DNA from: Limivivens faecihominis
GTDB lineage: Bacteria > Bacillota > Clostridia > Lachnospirales > Lachnospiraceae
Reading direction: 5' to 3'
NCBI RefSeq assembly: GCF_020686945.1
Contig: NZ_JAJEPR010000056.1
Span: 1-13,370 of the forward strand
DNA length: 13,370 nt
The notes below the pieces were generated by a model, which worked only from the letters and a program-made list of their open reading frames with translations, searched no databases and was not told the origin of the DNA. Position numbers and translations under genes: made by a program. Positions 5,983-13,370 of this stretch are shown piece by piece. Position 1 is the stretch's first letter. Each line of letters starts with the position of its first letter.

Positions 5983-6065
5983 TGGCGGTATTTGTGACAA
6001 ACAGGTACCGCCATATATTTGTGCTGTTATCTCAGCTTGTGCTGACTGTCCCAAATAGCACAAAT
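5983..6065 (+). promoter_or_regulatory. Tandem and nested hairpins in the surface-protein leader
   Basis: TGGCGGTA (5983-5990) pairs with TACCGCCA (6006-6013). Directly after it, ATTTGTGCT (6017-6025) pairs with AGCACAAAT (6057-6065), and inside that stem TCAGC-TTGT-GCTGA (6032-6045) forms a second hairpin. All arms are perfect. AAAGGAGG follows at 6072-6079 with no ATG, GTG or TTG at a useful distance. The real start at 6163 has only a more distant AAAGGAAGG. A structured 5' leader is the simplest reading. I do not recognise a known riboswitch class. Confidence 0.5.
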
Positions 6066-6162
6066 TTCAGGAAAGGAGGCGATCATCTTCGTATAAAAGA
6101 TAATATGCAGAAACTAACAGATAACCATACACAAAAGAATCAGAAAGGAAGGATTTAAGAGA

Positions 6163-8868
6163 ATGAACGTGAAAAAGAAAGCACGCAGGGTGATGTCCGG
6201 TTTACTGACTGCAGTAACGGTTCTATCGACGGTACTCTCTCCCGCTGTTGCCTATGCTTCTGATGATGCCGGATCTGTAAAAAAGATTCCGTATTATGAG
6301 GAGATCAAGGATCAGTTGGATGAAGATGAAGTGGTAACTGCAAAGGATTATGAGATCAAGGTTGGAGACAATTTCGATGTAAAGAGTGATTATACCGGTC
6401 TTACGATCCAGGATGACAGCAAAGTAAAAGTTACATTTCAGGAAGCAAAAGATACGGACGGGAATGATTTTTCTACCGATTATACCAATTCCTATAAGGC
6501 AGTCTATTATGTAGAACCACAGACAACGGATCACCCAACCTACCAGATCAATCGAAAGATCGTGGTAAAAGAAGCGGATCAACAGAAAGATTCGCAGTCA
6601 GAAAGTTCTTCTGATCAGGATGCTGGTTCTTCCGATAAGACAGAAACAGAGGATTCTGAGGCTGACTTGTCTACAGAGGGAACTGATGCTGCTGACACGG
6701 AGAGCAAAACAGAACTGACAGAAAAAGAATTTGATGCAGAAATCGAAGCAACGGAGGATCAGGAGACCGTTGATCCGGAAACAGGGATCACACTCTCAGA
6801 GGTTATGCAGGAAGCTGTTGACCAGGAAGTTGCTCTTGCAGATCTTGAAGCAGGCGAAAGTATTACTTTTGATATGCCAATGATGCTTGCTTCCGGTGAA
6901 ACAGGAACAAAATCAGTCACAGTTACAGCCGGCTCCTGGTACTATTACGCAGACTATGGATTAGGTTCTTATCTGACTTGTCCATATTATGTGAAATGGG
7001 GAAGCATCAATGCGACAGCATACTGTGTTGAACCATCGAAAAAAGGACCGGGAAATGGAACTTATACGATCCAGAAACTTGCCGATGGAAAGACACTTGC
7101 AAAGGTCTGCTATTACGGAACAAAAGCAAGTGATGAGAATGGTTTCTTCGATGAGAAACATCCGGATTTTCCGGCAGGAAAGAGATTCATCATTACCCAT
7201 CTTGCAGCAGCTTATGCAAATGGATCCAGTGACTGGGCATCCGGAACTAATGCAACAGGAAAGAACCTGGCAATGGAGCTTTACAATTATTGTGTAAATA
7301 TGCCGGACATTCCGTCTGTAGATATGAGCTTTTCCGAATCTAATGTAAAGGCTTATGTGGAAGGAAACAGCCAGCGAACAAGTATGATCACATTCAAAGC
7401 GGATAAACTGCAGACGATCACTTTCAAGCTGCCGAAAGGTGTAAAACTTGTAAATGTGACAACCAGAAAAACAAGTGCTGCAGGGGCTAATGTGGAGATT
7501 TCCGGTGGTACAAAGTTCTATCTGACAGCACCACTTAATCAGGCTGAAAATGTCAGTGCTACTTTCTCTTCTAAGATGAAAGGAAGTATTGATAAGGAAT
7601 ATTCAGCCTATAAGATCACAACAGGATCTGGAACACAGGACCTGGCTCTTGTTTTCGGTGAAGGTGTTGGAAATGAGAAATATGTGGATTTTAAAGTAAC
7701 CTGGACAAAAGAATGCAAAGTATCCATTGTAAAGAAAGATCAGGATACAGGAAATGCACTGGCTGGTGCAGTGTACGGGATCTATTCCGATGCTGCATGT
7801 ACAAAGCTGATCGCAGAGATGCCTGCAACTGATCAGAATGGTGCTTCACAGCTCACAATGGAGAAAACACAGGAAGTTGTTTATCTGAAAGAAATCTCTG
7901 TTCCAACAGGGTATCAGATCGATACAAAGTCTTATAATGTGACTCTTGCTATCGGAAAGACAACGACCAAAAATGTAACAGACAAACGTGTAAATGCAAA
8001 GATCAACATTGCAAAACAGGATGCTGAGACAGGGAATGCAGCACAGGGTGATGCAACGCTGGAAGGTGCAGTATATGGCCTTTATGCAAGGGAAGATATT
8101 GTTCATCCGGATGGAAGAACCGGAACGATCCATAAGAAAGACAGCCTGATCACATCCCTGACAACGGATAAGAATGGCGAAGCTTCTGTATCGGATCTCT
8201 ATCTTGGAAAGTATTATCTGAAAGAGCTTAGTGCTCCGGTGGGATACGTACTGGATCCGACAGAACATGATGTGGACTGTACTTACGAAGGTGCTACTGT
8301 TCCGACAGTAGAAAGAACTTCTGTATGTAAAGAAACTGTCGTCAAACAGCCATTCCAGATCATTAAGGCAGCAAACAATGGAAAAACCGATGCAGATCTT
8401 CTTAAGGGAGTTGGTTTTTCAGCATGGCTTGTCAGTGATCTGAAAGTAAAGGCAGATGGAAGTTATGATTTTGATTCAGCCAGACCGGTTGTACTGACTG
8501 CAGATGGACAGACAGAAATGTTTACCGATGAAAAAGGATATGCAAAATCGATTCCGCTTCCATATGGAACTTATGTGGTAAGAGAAACCACAAGCAAACA
8601 CAACTATGCACCGGTTGATGATTTTGTAGTGAAGATCACAGAGAATCATCCGGATACACCGCAGACATGGCGAGTGCTTCTGGATAAAGAATTCAAAGCA
8701 AAATTAAAGATCATCAAAAAGGATGCTGAAACACAGAAATCTGTACTCCTGGCGAATACCGAATTTAAGGTATACGACCTGGATAATCAGAAATATGTGG
8801 AACAGACAACATCCTATCCAAAGCCGACGGTACACAAATCTTATCACAGATGGGATTCTGCATCATAA
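6163..8868 (+). CDS. Cna-B repeat surface protein, truncated in its last domain
   Basis: The 901-residue product starts with a signal peptide (basic MNVKKKARR, hydrophobic run, cleavage near AYA at 32). An acidic Ser/Asp/Glu-rich linker spans about 140-230. A domain at about 257-385 has YCVEP (C288) and ITHLAAAYANG (H346), as in thioester-like adhesin domains of Gram-positive element proteins. Cna-B beta domains follow near 518-609, 613-715, 728-840 and 845 on. They show the usual starts (VSIVKKDQDTGNALAGAVYGIY, LKIIKKDAET). Such proteins are normally sortase-anchored and act in cell contact. Here the last domain stops after TVHKSY and changes to HRWDSAS at about 8845, where ParA sequence begins. 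No LPXTG motif or C-terminal membrane anchor remains, so any product would be released. Confidence 0.8.
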   Translation: MNVKKKARRVMSGLLTAVTVLSTVLSPAVAYASDDAGSVKKIPYYEEIKDQLDEDEVVTAKDYEIKVGDNFDVKSDYTGLTIQDDSKVKVTFQEAKDTDGNDFSTDYTNSYKAVYYVEPQTTDHPTYQINRKIVVKEADQQKDSQSESSSDQDAGSSDKTETEDSEADLSTEGTDAADTESKTELTEKEFDAEIEATEDQETVDPETGITLSEVMQEAVDQEVALADLEAGESITFDMPMMLASGETGTKSVTVTAGSWYYYADYGLGSYLTCPYYVKWGSINATAYCVEPSKKGPGNGTYTIQKLADGKTLAKVCYYGTKASDENGFFDEKHPDFPAGKRFIITHLAAAYANGSSDWASGTNATGKNLAMELYNYCVNMPDIPSVDMSFSESNVKAYVEGNSQRTSMITFKADKLQTITFKLPKGVKLVNVTTRKTSAAGANVEISGGTKFYLTAPLNQAENVSATFSSKMKGSIDKEYSAYKITTGSGTQDLALVFGEGVGNEKYVDFKVTWTKECKVSIVKKDQDTGNALAGAVYGIYSDAACTKLIAEMPATDQNGASQLTMEKTQEVVYLKEISVPTGYQIDTKSYNVTLAIGKTTTKNVTDKRVNAKINIAKQDAETGNAAQGDATLEGAVYGLYAREDIVHPDGRTGTIHKKDSLITSLTTDKNGEASVSDLYLGKYYLKELSAPVGYVLDPTEHDVDCTYEGATVPTVERTSVCKETVVKQPFQIIKAANNGKTDADLLKGVGFSAWLVSDLKVKADGSYDFDSARPVVLTADGQTEMFTDEKGYAKSIPLPYGTYVVRETTSKHNYAPVDDFVVKITENHPDTPQTWRVLLDKEFKAKLKIIKKDAETQKSVLLANTEFKVYDLDNQKYVEQTTSYPKPTVHKSYHRWDSAS

Positions 8869-9403
8869 AGAAAATGTAGATCTGCTTCCGGCAAATATCG
8901 AATTATCAGCATTGGAAGTAACAATGGGGAATGTGATGAGCAGAGAGCTGATTATGAAGGAATATATTGAGGCTGTGAGAACGAATTATGACTATATCTT
9001 GATTGACTGTATGCCAAGCCTGGGACTAATGACAATCAATGCACTGGTAGCAGCGGACTCCGTGTTGATTCCTGTACAGGCGGCTTACCTTCCGGTGAAA
9101 GGTCTTCAGCAGCTGATACATACGATTGCAATGGTGAAGAAACGGCTGAACAGGCAGCTCGTATTTGAAGGAATACTTCTCACAATGGTAGATTTCCGCA
9201 CAAACTATGCAAAAGATGTGGCTGGTAAAGTGCGTGAAGCTTATGGAGAAAAGATAGAGATTTTTGATACGGTGATTCCTATGTCAGTGAAAGCAGCTGA
9301 AACAAGTGCAGAAGGTGTCAGCATTTTTTCTCATTGCCTGAATGGAAAAGTAGCGAAAGCATATGAGACGATTGCAAAGGAGGTACTGGGAAATGAAGAG
9401 TAA
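8846..9403 (+). pseudogene. parA: ParA/Soj partition ATPase remnant, N-terminal half missing
   Basis: From GILHHKENVDLLPANIEL to the stop TAA at 9401-9403 the frame gives the C-terminal two thirds of a ParA-type ATPase. It includes the Walker B-like YILIDCMPSLG and the downstream IPVQAAYLPVKGLQQL and ILLTMVDFRTNYA segments. The first part, with the Walker A motif KGGVGKTT expected about 100 residues earlier, is absent. Upstream DNA is Cna-B coding sequence in another frame. An ATG at 8924 could start a shortened product, but it could not bind ATP normally. The end overlaps the ParB start by 11 nt, the usual parA-parB coupling. Confidence 0.85.
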
Positions 9404-10307
9404 GAGTGCAGACAAAATAAAGATGCCTAGTATAGATGAACTGCTGGGAGTATCCGGTGAGGAAAGTGCAACAGATATTGAGATTAGCAGAATACATAGC
9501 TTTGCAAATCATCCATTTAAAGTTTTGGATGATGATAAGATGGATGACCTGGTAGAGAGTATTAAACAGAATGGTGTGCTGACACCTGTTTTAGTAAGGC
9601 CAGATAAGAATAACAGCTATGAGATGATATCCGGGCATCGAAGAATGCACGCAGCGATAAAAGCAGGACTGGAAACTATACCAGCCATTGTGCGGGATAT
9701 GGAAGACGATGAAGCCATTGTCATAATGGTAGATGCTAATATTCAAAGGGAAGAGTTGCTCCCAAGTGAAAAGGCATTTGCATATAAAATGAAAATGGAT
9801 GCGATGAAGAGGCAAGGTGCCAGAAATGATATAGCAGATTCCACTTACACCCAAAATGGGTGGAGGTCAGAAACAGCAGCGGTAATTGGACAGCAGGTAG
9901 GAGAAAGTAAAAATCAAGTTAGAAGGTATATCCGACTTACGGAACTCATTCCAGACCTTCTTGATTATGTAGATAAGAAACGTCTGCAGTTTACTGTTGC
10001 GGGTGACATTTCCTATATTGACAAAGAGATTCAAACATGGTTATTTGAATACATCAAGGAAAATGGTACGGTTAAAGCAGTTCAGGTAGCGGCACTCCGC
10101 ACAGCACTTGAAGCAGGAACGATGACGCAGGCGAAAATGATCTCCATACTGGTAAACAGTCAGCCTGGCAGGAAGCAGGAACAAAAAATCACGTTATCAG
10201 AGAAAAAACTGAGAAATTACTTCTCTGATAAATATACGGCGGAGGATATGGAAAGTGTAATTCTGGAACTTCTGGATCAATGGAAGAGAGGTGAGATAAC
10301 AGTATGA
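9393..10307 (+). CDS. parB: ParB/Spo0J family partition protein
   Basis: The 304-residue protein has the ParB N-terminal domain at about residues 30-120. It begins with the conserved block ISRIHSFANHPFKVLDDDKMDDLVESIKQNG and contains the nucleotide-binding motif SGHRRMHAA (80-88). ANIQREELLPSEKAFAYKMK follows, then a helix-turn-helix near 161-182. ParB binds centromere-like parS sites and, with ParA, moves DNA to daughter cells. AAAGGAGG before ATG 9393 sets the start, and the frame upstream of that ATG is only ParA overlap. The gene itself is intact, but its ParA partner in this window is broken. No classical parS palindrome is evident here. Confidence 0.9.
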   Translation: MKSKSADKIKMPSIDELLGVSGEESATDIEISRIHSFANHPFKVLDDDKMDDLVESIKQNGVLTPVLVRPDKNNSYEMISGHRRMHAAIKAGLETIPAIVRDMEDDEAIVIMVDANIQREELLPSEKAFAYKMKMDAMKRQGARNDIADSTYTQNGWRSETAAVIGQQVGESKNQVRRYIRLTELIPDLLDYVDKKRLQFTVAGDISYIDKEIQTWLFEYIKENGTVKAVQVAALRTALEAGTMTQAKMISILVNSQPGRKQEQKITLSEKKLRNYFSDKYTAEDMESVILELLDQWKRGEITV

Positions 10308-11287
10308 ATTTTGAATACTATTATGGCACTCAGGCTGATCAGTTCAGTTTTATCCGGATTCCAAGAATATTATTATTAGATGAAGCATTTTCCGCACTGT
10401 CTTTATCAGCTAAAGTACTTTACTCGGTACTTCTGGACAGAATGGGACTGTCAATGAAAAATAAATGGCTTGACGAAGAAAACAAGGTGTACATTATCTA
10501 TCAGATCACGGAGATACAAAGTGACTTGGGATTCTCTAAGAAAAAAGCAATGGATTATCTCACAGAATTGGAGAAAATCGGACTGATTGAAAAGAAAAAG
10601 AGAGGCTTTGGATTGCCGAACATTATATATGTTAAGAGCTTTATGGTACATCAGAGTAGTCAAAGAAGTAATGAAATGGGAACTTCACAGGAAAAAGATG
10701 CGGTACATAGAAGTATCGAAAGGGGAACTCCTGAGGTGATGAATAAGCACCTCAGAGGTGCCGAAACAGATACCTCAGAAGTGCCCAAAAACGGACTTCA
10801 AGAGGTTCCCAAAACGGTACCGCTATATAATAAGACTTATATGAATTATAATAATCAGAGTAATATGAAATCGAATCATATCAAATCAGATGGCGATAGG
10901 ATTCGATGTGATCAAAAAGAACAGGAAATCAATGCTTATGCTGAATTGGTAAAGAAAAATATTGATTTTGATGTTTTACTGCATACGTATAACAGAGAGC
11001 AGGATCTGGTAGAAGAAATATATCAGCTGATTCTGGAAACCGTTCAAACTGAAAAGGATATGATACGGATTGCCGGCGAATATTATCCGGCAGGCTTTGT
11101 GAAGGGGAAATTACTGAAACTGAATTATTCGCATATCGAGTATGTGCTGGAGTGCATGGATAAAAACACTACGAAAGTCAGAAACATAAAACAGTATTTA
11201 CTGGCTGCTTTATTTAATGCACCATCAACGATTGGAAGTTATTATAAAGCAGCGGTAAATCACGACATGCCACAGTACGCAAACTGA
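10304..11287 (+). CDS. Replication initiator protein (RepA_N domain, DUF6017-like C-terminus)
   Basis: The 327-residue protein opens with the RepA_N winged-helix segment at about 10-115: FSFIRIPRILLLDEAFSALSLSAKVLYSVLLDRM, then the second helix pair (DLGFSKKKAMDYLTELEKIGLIEKK). A polar, Asn/Lys-rich linker spans about 120-205. The C-terminal helical domain, from INAYAELVKKNIDFDVLL to the end, fits the DUF6017 type found in such initiators. These proteins start replication of plasmids and of excised conjugative elements. The ATG overlaps the ParB stop as ATGA, so ParB and RepA are translationally linked. Confidence 0.85.
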   Translation: MNFEYYYGTQADQFSFIRIPRILLLDEAFSALSLSAKVLYSVLLDRMGLSMKNKWLDEENKVYIIYQITEIQSDLGFSKKKAMDYLTELEKIGLIEKKKRGFGLPNIIYVKSFMVHQSSQRSNEMGTSQEKDAVHRSIERGTPEVMNKHLRGAETDTSEVPKNGLQEVPKTVPLYNKTYMNYNNQSNMKSNHIKSDGDRIRCDQKEQEINAYAELVKKNIDFDVLLHTYNREQDLVEEIYQLILETVQTEKDMIRIAGEYYPAGFVKGKLLKLNYSHIEYVLECMDKNTTKVRNIKQYLLAALFNAPSTIGSYYKAAVNHDMPQYAN

Positions 11288-11298
11288 AGGAGGTACTT

Positions 11299-11598
11299 AT
11301 GATCGTTTTAAGAATGGCAGGAAAAATTTTATTGTTACCGGTGTGGTTATTATTAGCCACTGCCCATTTACTGGTAAAGATCGCAGTTGAAATCTACTGC
11401 ATCGGCAAAGGGATTGTCAATCTCATTCTGGGTTTTATGCTGATTGGAACACTGCTCTGGTACAGACAATGGGAGCGGTTTGCTTTACTTGCAGTTGCCA
11501 GTGGTATCTTGCTGTTCTTTCTGTGGATCGGAGTGTTTATGGAAGTTATACTGGAATCAGCACAACACAAAATTGGAAAATGGATTATACAGATATAA
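11299..11598 (+). CDS. Small membrane protein of 99 residues
   Basis: ATG 11299 has AAGGAGG 7 nt before it and lies 11 bp after the RepA stop, so this is the next gene of the parB-repA unit. Three hydrophobic stretches (about 8-30, 34-55 and 60-82) suggest two or three membrane segments, with a positive tail. I do not recognise the family, though small membrane proteins often follow the initiator in such elements. The last codons (WIIQI, stop at 11598) overlap the broken MATE gene on the other strand at 11585, so the natural C-terminus may have been replaced at the junction. Confidence 0.6.
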   Translation: MIVLRMAGKILLLPVWLLLATAHLLVKIAVEIYCIGKGIVNLILGFMLIGTLLWYRQWERFALLAVASGILLFFLWIGVFMEVILESAQHKIGKWIIQI

Positions 11599-11683
11599 AG
11601 AAAGTATCTGCCAGAACATAAACGGAAATCCCGATCATTCCGGCAACACTCTGGGTTACATATTTAGTGAATCTTTTCAGCAT
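11585..11683 (-). pseudogene. 5' stub of a MATE family transporter gene, cut at the element boundary
   Basis: Read on the minus strand, ATG 11683 with GGAAGGAG about 10 nt before it starts the peptide MLKRFTKYVTQSVAGM, which continues IGISVYVLADTFFISV and then meets a stop at 11585-11587. The string GMIGISVYVLADTFFIS is the first membrane helix of MATE multidrug exporters, which are about 450 residues long. Only 32 codons remain. The rest is replaced by the end of the small membrane protein gene at about 11,585-11,593. Promoter, ribosome site and start are all preserved, so this is a gene broken by insertion or deletion. Confidence 0.8.
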
Positions 11684-11717
11684 AATTCTTGTCTCCTTCC
11701 GTAAAGACTTGCCTTCT

Positions 11718-11747
11718 ATTATATATCTGTATTTAAAAAAATAGCAA
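11718..11747 (-). promoter_or_regulatory. Probable promoter of the broken MATE gene
   Basis: On the minus strand TTGCTA (plus TAGCAA, 11742-11747) and a perfect TATAAT (plus ATTATA, 11718-11723) are 18 bp apart. Transcription would start near 11711, close before the ATG at 11683. Confidence 0.5.
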
Positions 11748-11831
11748 TCAAAAACTCCTCTCAGGCGCTATGCATAATAATTTCAACAACATGCTGCTTA
11801 TAGCAGGTATTGATAAATTTATATCATTCTG

Positions 11832-11850
11832 ATGAAATATTATATTTCAT
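11832..11850. promoter_or_regulatory. Perfect 19-bp palindrome between the two MATE genes
   Basis: ATGAAATAT and ATATTTCAT flank a single central T. A looser TGATA-N6-TATCA repeat lies just before it at 11811-11826. Its place in the divergent intergenic region fits an operator for a dimeric regulator of the transporter genes. No regulator gene is in the window. Confidence 0.5.
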
Positions 11851-11892
11851 TTTTCACGTTAATGATGTAAAATTATCAATGTAAATATCAGG

Positions 11893-11932
11893 GCATATTC
11901 GAATAATCATTTCTAAACTTTTTCAAATATGC
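11893..11932 (+). promoter_or_regulatory. Stem in the leader of the intact MATE gene
   Basis: GCATATT (11893-11899) and AATATGC (11926-11932) form a perfect 7-bp stem with a 26-nt loop, ending about 24 nt before the chosen ATG. It could be an RNA control element or chance pairing in A/T-rich DNA. Confidence 0.3.
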
Positions 11933-11955
11933 TCCGGAAAGGAACTTTTATACTA

Positions 11956-13296
11956 ATGAAAACCAAGATTCAGGATATGACCTCCGGTTCACCGGGACGG
12001 TTGATCATTCTTTTTGCAATTCCCCTGATGCTGGGAAATCTCTGTCAGCAGCTTTATACAATGGTGGATACCATGGTTGTTGGCCAGGTTGTAGGTGTGG
12101 AGGCTCTTGCCGCACTGGGTGCTGTTGACTTTCTGATGTGGGTTGTCACAGGAATATCCACAGGACTCACTCAGGGATTTTCTATTCAACTCTCCCAGTA
12201 TTATGGGGCAAAGGATTTCGAAAATCTGCGTAAATCTCTGGCTCACAGTTACCGGCTGACCGCATTCATCGCAGCCGGAGTATTGATTCTCAGCCAGTCA
12301 TTTGCTTCGCTGGTATTAACAGGGCTGCATACACCTTCCAATATTATCGGAATGTCTCTGTTATATCTGCGCATCATTTTCTGTGGAATCCCCGCCACAG
12401 CAGCCTATAATATGTTTGCCTCTGCTCTAAGGGCTATGGGAAACAGTAAAACACCGCTGACCGCAATGATCATCGCATCTGTGCTGAATGTCTCACTGGA
12501 CATCCTTTTTGTGGCAGGCTTCGGATGGGGTGTGGCAGGAGCAGCAATCGCAACTGTGATTGCACAGAGCTTCTCCTCTGTTTACTGTTTCCTGATTTTA
12601 CGCAGAATTGATATCGTTCATCTGACCAGAGCAGATTTTATGCCTGCCTCCGGCATGAATGCCCGCCTGATGAAGCTTGGTATTCCTGTTGTATTTCAGA
12701 ATATCATCATCGGTGTGGGCGGTCTGGTAGTCCAGTATGTGATCAATGGCTACGGTTTCCTTTTTGTAGCAGGATTTACAGCTACAAACAAGCTTTATGG
12801 TCTGCTGGAAATGGCTGCTATTTCCTATGGATATGCCATCGTTACCTATGTGGGTCAGAATCTGGGAGCCGGAAAGATTGACAGGATCAGAAAAGGCGTC
12901 CGCAGCAGTATGCTGCTTTCCCTGCTTACCTCACTGATCATTTCTGCTGCCATGCTTTTATTTGGAAAAAATATTCTCTCACTTTTCATCTCAGGTGAAC
13001 CGCAGCAGACACAGCAGGTACTGGCAATTGCTTTTAAATACCTTTCTATTATGGCTGCCATGCTCTGGGTTTTGTACTTTCTGTACGTGTACAGATCTGC
13101 ACTTCAGGGGCTGGGAGATACCTTAATGCCTATGGTAAGTGGTATGGCTGAATTTGTCATGCGTATCAGTGCTGCACTGATCCTTCCCCATTTTATCGGA
13201 CAGGACGGTATTTTCTTTGCAGAGATTGCAGCATGGAGCGGAGCCACTGTGATCGTATGCATCAGCTATTATGTACGGATGCATAAATATCATTAA
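11956..13296 (+). CDS. MATE family multidrug/cation antiporter
   Basis: The 446-residue inner-membrane protein has the length and twelve-helix pattern of MATE exporters, which drive drugs or metabolites out using a Na+ or H+ gradient. The first repeat shows the family motif around LMLGNLCQQLYTMVDTMVVG and later RAMGNSKTPL and LNVSLDILFVAGFGWGVAGAA. The second shows KLYGLLEMAAISYGYAIVTYVGQNLGAG and YRSALQGLGDTLMPM. I chose ATG 11956, which gives the usual MKTKIQDMTSGSPGRLI start. AAAGGA lies about 12 nt before it, a slightly long gap. An in-frame ATG at 11929 has no ribosome site. It is divergent from a second, broken MATE gene. The substrate cannot be read from sequence. Confidence 0.9.
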   Translation: MKTKIQDMTSGSPGRLIILFAIPLMLGNLCQQLYTMVDTMVVGQVVGVEALAALGAVDFLMWVVTGISTGLTQGFSIQLSQYYGAKDFENLRKSLAHSYRLTAFIAAGVLILSQSFASLVLTGLHTPSNIIGMSLLYLRIIFCGIPATAAYNMFASALRAMGNSKTPLTAMIIASVLNVSLDILFVAGFGWGVAGAAIATVIAQSFSSVYCFLILRRIDIVHLTRADFMPASGMNARLMKLGIPVVFQNIIIGVGGLVVQYVINGYGFLFVAGFTATNKLYGLLEMAAISYGYAIVTYVGQNLGAGKIDRIRKGVRSSMLLSLLTSLIISAAMLLFGKNILSLFISGEPQQTQQVLAIAFKYLSIMAAMLWVLYFLYVYRSALQGLGDTLMPMVSGMAEFVMRISAALILPHFIGQDGIFFAEIAAWSGATVIVCISYYVRMHKYH

Positions 13297-13304
13297 CTAA
13301 GACT

Positions 13305-13323
13305 TCCCATACCTAAAATGGGA
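13305..13323 (+). terminator. Short hairpin after the MATE gene
   Basis: TCCCAT and ATGGGA form a perfect 6-bp stem with a 7-nt loop, 9 bp past the stop codon. There is no clean T-run after it, so a terminator role is only likely from its position. Confidence 0.35.
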
Positions 13324-13370
13324 TTCGTACCTTAAAAATTCAATATTTCAGCTAACAAAATAGTGATTTA

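Larger units (their letters stand above)
5690..6162. other. Gene-free leader region before the surface protein
   Basis: This stretch of 473 bp holds repeat copy 2, a hairpin following it, the nested hairpins at 5983-6065 and an unattached ribosome-site-like AAAGGAGG. Two tiny frames exist, 5789-5884 (31 residues, no ribosome site) and 6105-6158 (17 residues). I do not call either a gene, though the second, ending 4 nt before the surface-protein start, could act as a leader peptide. Confidence 0.5.

Noticed and set aside
6223..6582. Minus-strand frame inside the surface-protein gene, with others at 6961-7200 and 7846-8268
   Set aside because: These are shadows of the codon pattern of the real gene, rich in Ile, Cys and Phe, with no ribosome sites.
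8723..8845. Upstream extension of the ParA frame to 8723
   Set aside because: That part is the Cna-B gene read in another frame; ParA likeness begins only at about 8849.
1..13370. tRNA, rRNA, integrase, relaxase or type IV secretion genes
   Set aside because: I looked for cloverleaf, rRNA-like and mobility-protein signatures on both strands and saw none.

Overview
The window reads as low-to-mid GC Firmicutes DNA, most likely from a gut Lachnospiraceae-type Clostridium relative. The signs are strong AGGAGG ribosome sites, GTG and TTG starts, the protein families present, and A/T-rich intergenic DNA. Positions 1 to about 11,590 look like accessory DNA from an integrative conjugative element (ICE) or related plasmid-like element. 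From about 11,590 to the end it looks like different, probably chromosomal, sequence. No integrase, relaxase or type IV secretion gene is visible, so the ICE assignment rests on the cargo and maintenance genes.

Layout. (1) 2-94: the 3' end of an unidentified plus-strand gene. (2) 197-1942, minus strand: a three-gene operon of XRE repressor, ImmA/IrrE-type metallopeptidase and CpXC zinc protein, closed by a strong hairpin terminator. (3) 1943-2243: a divergent control region with at least four GGAAA-N4-TTTCC-like operators, one lying exactly in the spacer of a perfect TTGACA-17-TATAAT promoter. (4) 2244-3949: a Y-family DNA polymerase (UvrX/UmuC-like) and a YolD-like partner. (5) 4183-5689: small zinc-ribbon and 39-aa proteins and a sigma-70 region 4 protein, with structured leaders and a 35-bp repeat on both sides of the sigma-like gene. 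(6) 6163-8868: a secreted surface protein with an adhesin-like N-terminal domain and Cna-B domains, cut off in its last domain. (7) 8846-11598: a ParA remnant without its Walker A half, an intact ParB, a RepA_N/DUF6017 replication initiator and a small membrane protein. (8) 11585-13296: the first 32 codons of a broken minus-strand MATE transporter gene, then an intact divergent MATE gene.

How the parts may work together. The XRE and ImmA pair resembles the ImmR/ImmA switch of ICEBs1, where the protease removes the repressor after DNA damage. Here the genes across the shared operators are an error-prone polymerase and YolD, so the module looks like a LexA-independent damage switch that controls mutagenic repair. 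The CpXC protein is an unexplained third member. The sigma-like protein sits between two near-identical copies of a possible promoter element and may drive the surface-protein region. Two scars, Cna-B/ParA at about 8845 and element/MATE at about 11,590, show that this is a rearranged or deleted derivative, unless either is an assembly join.
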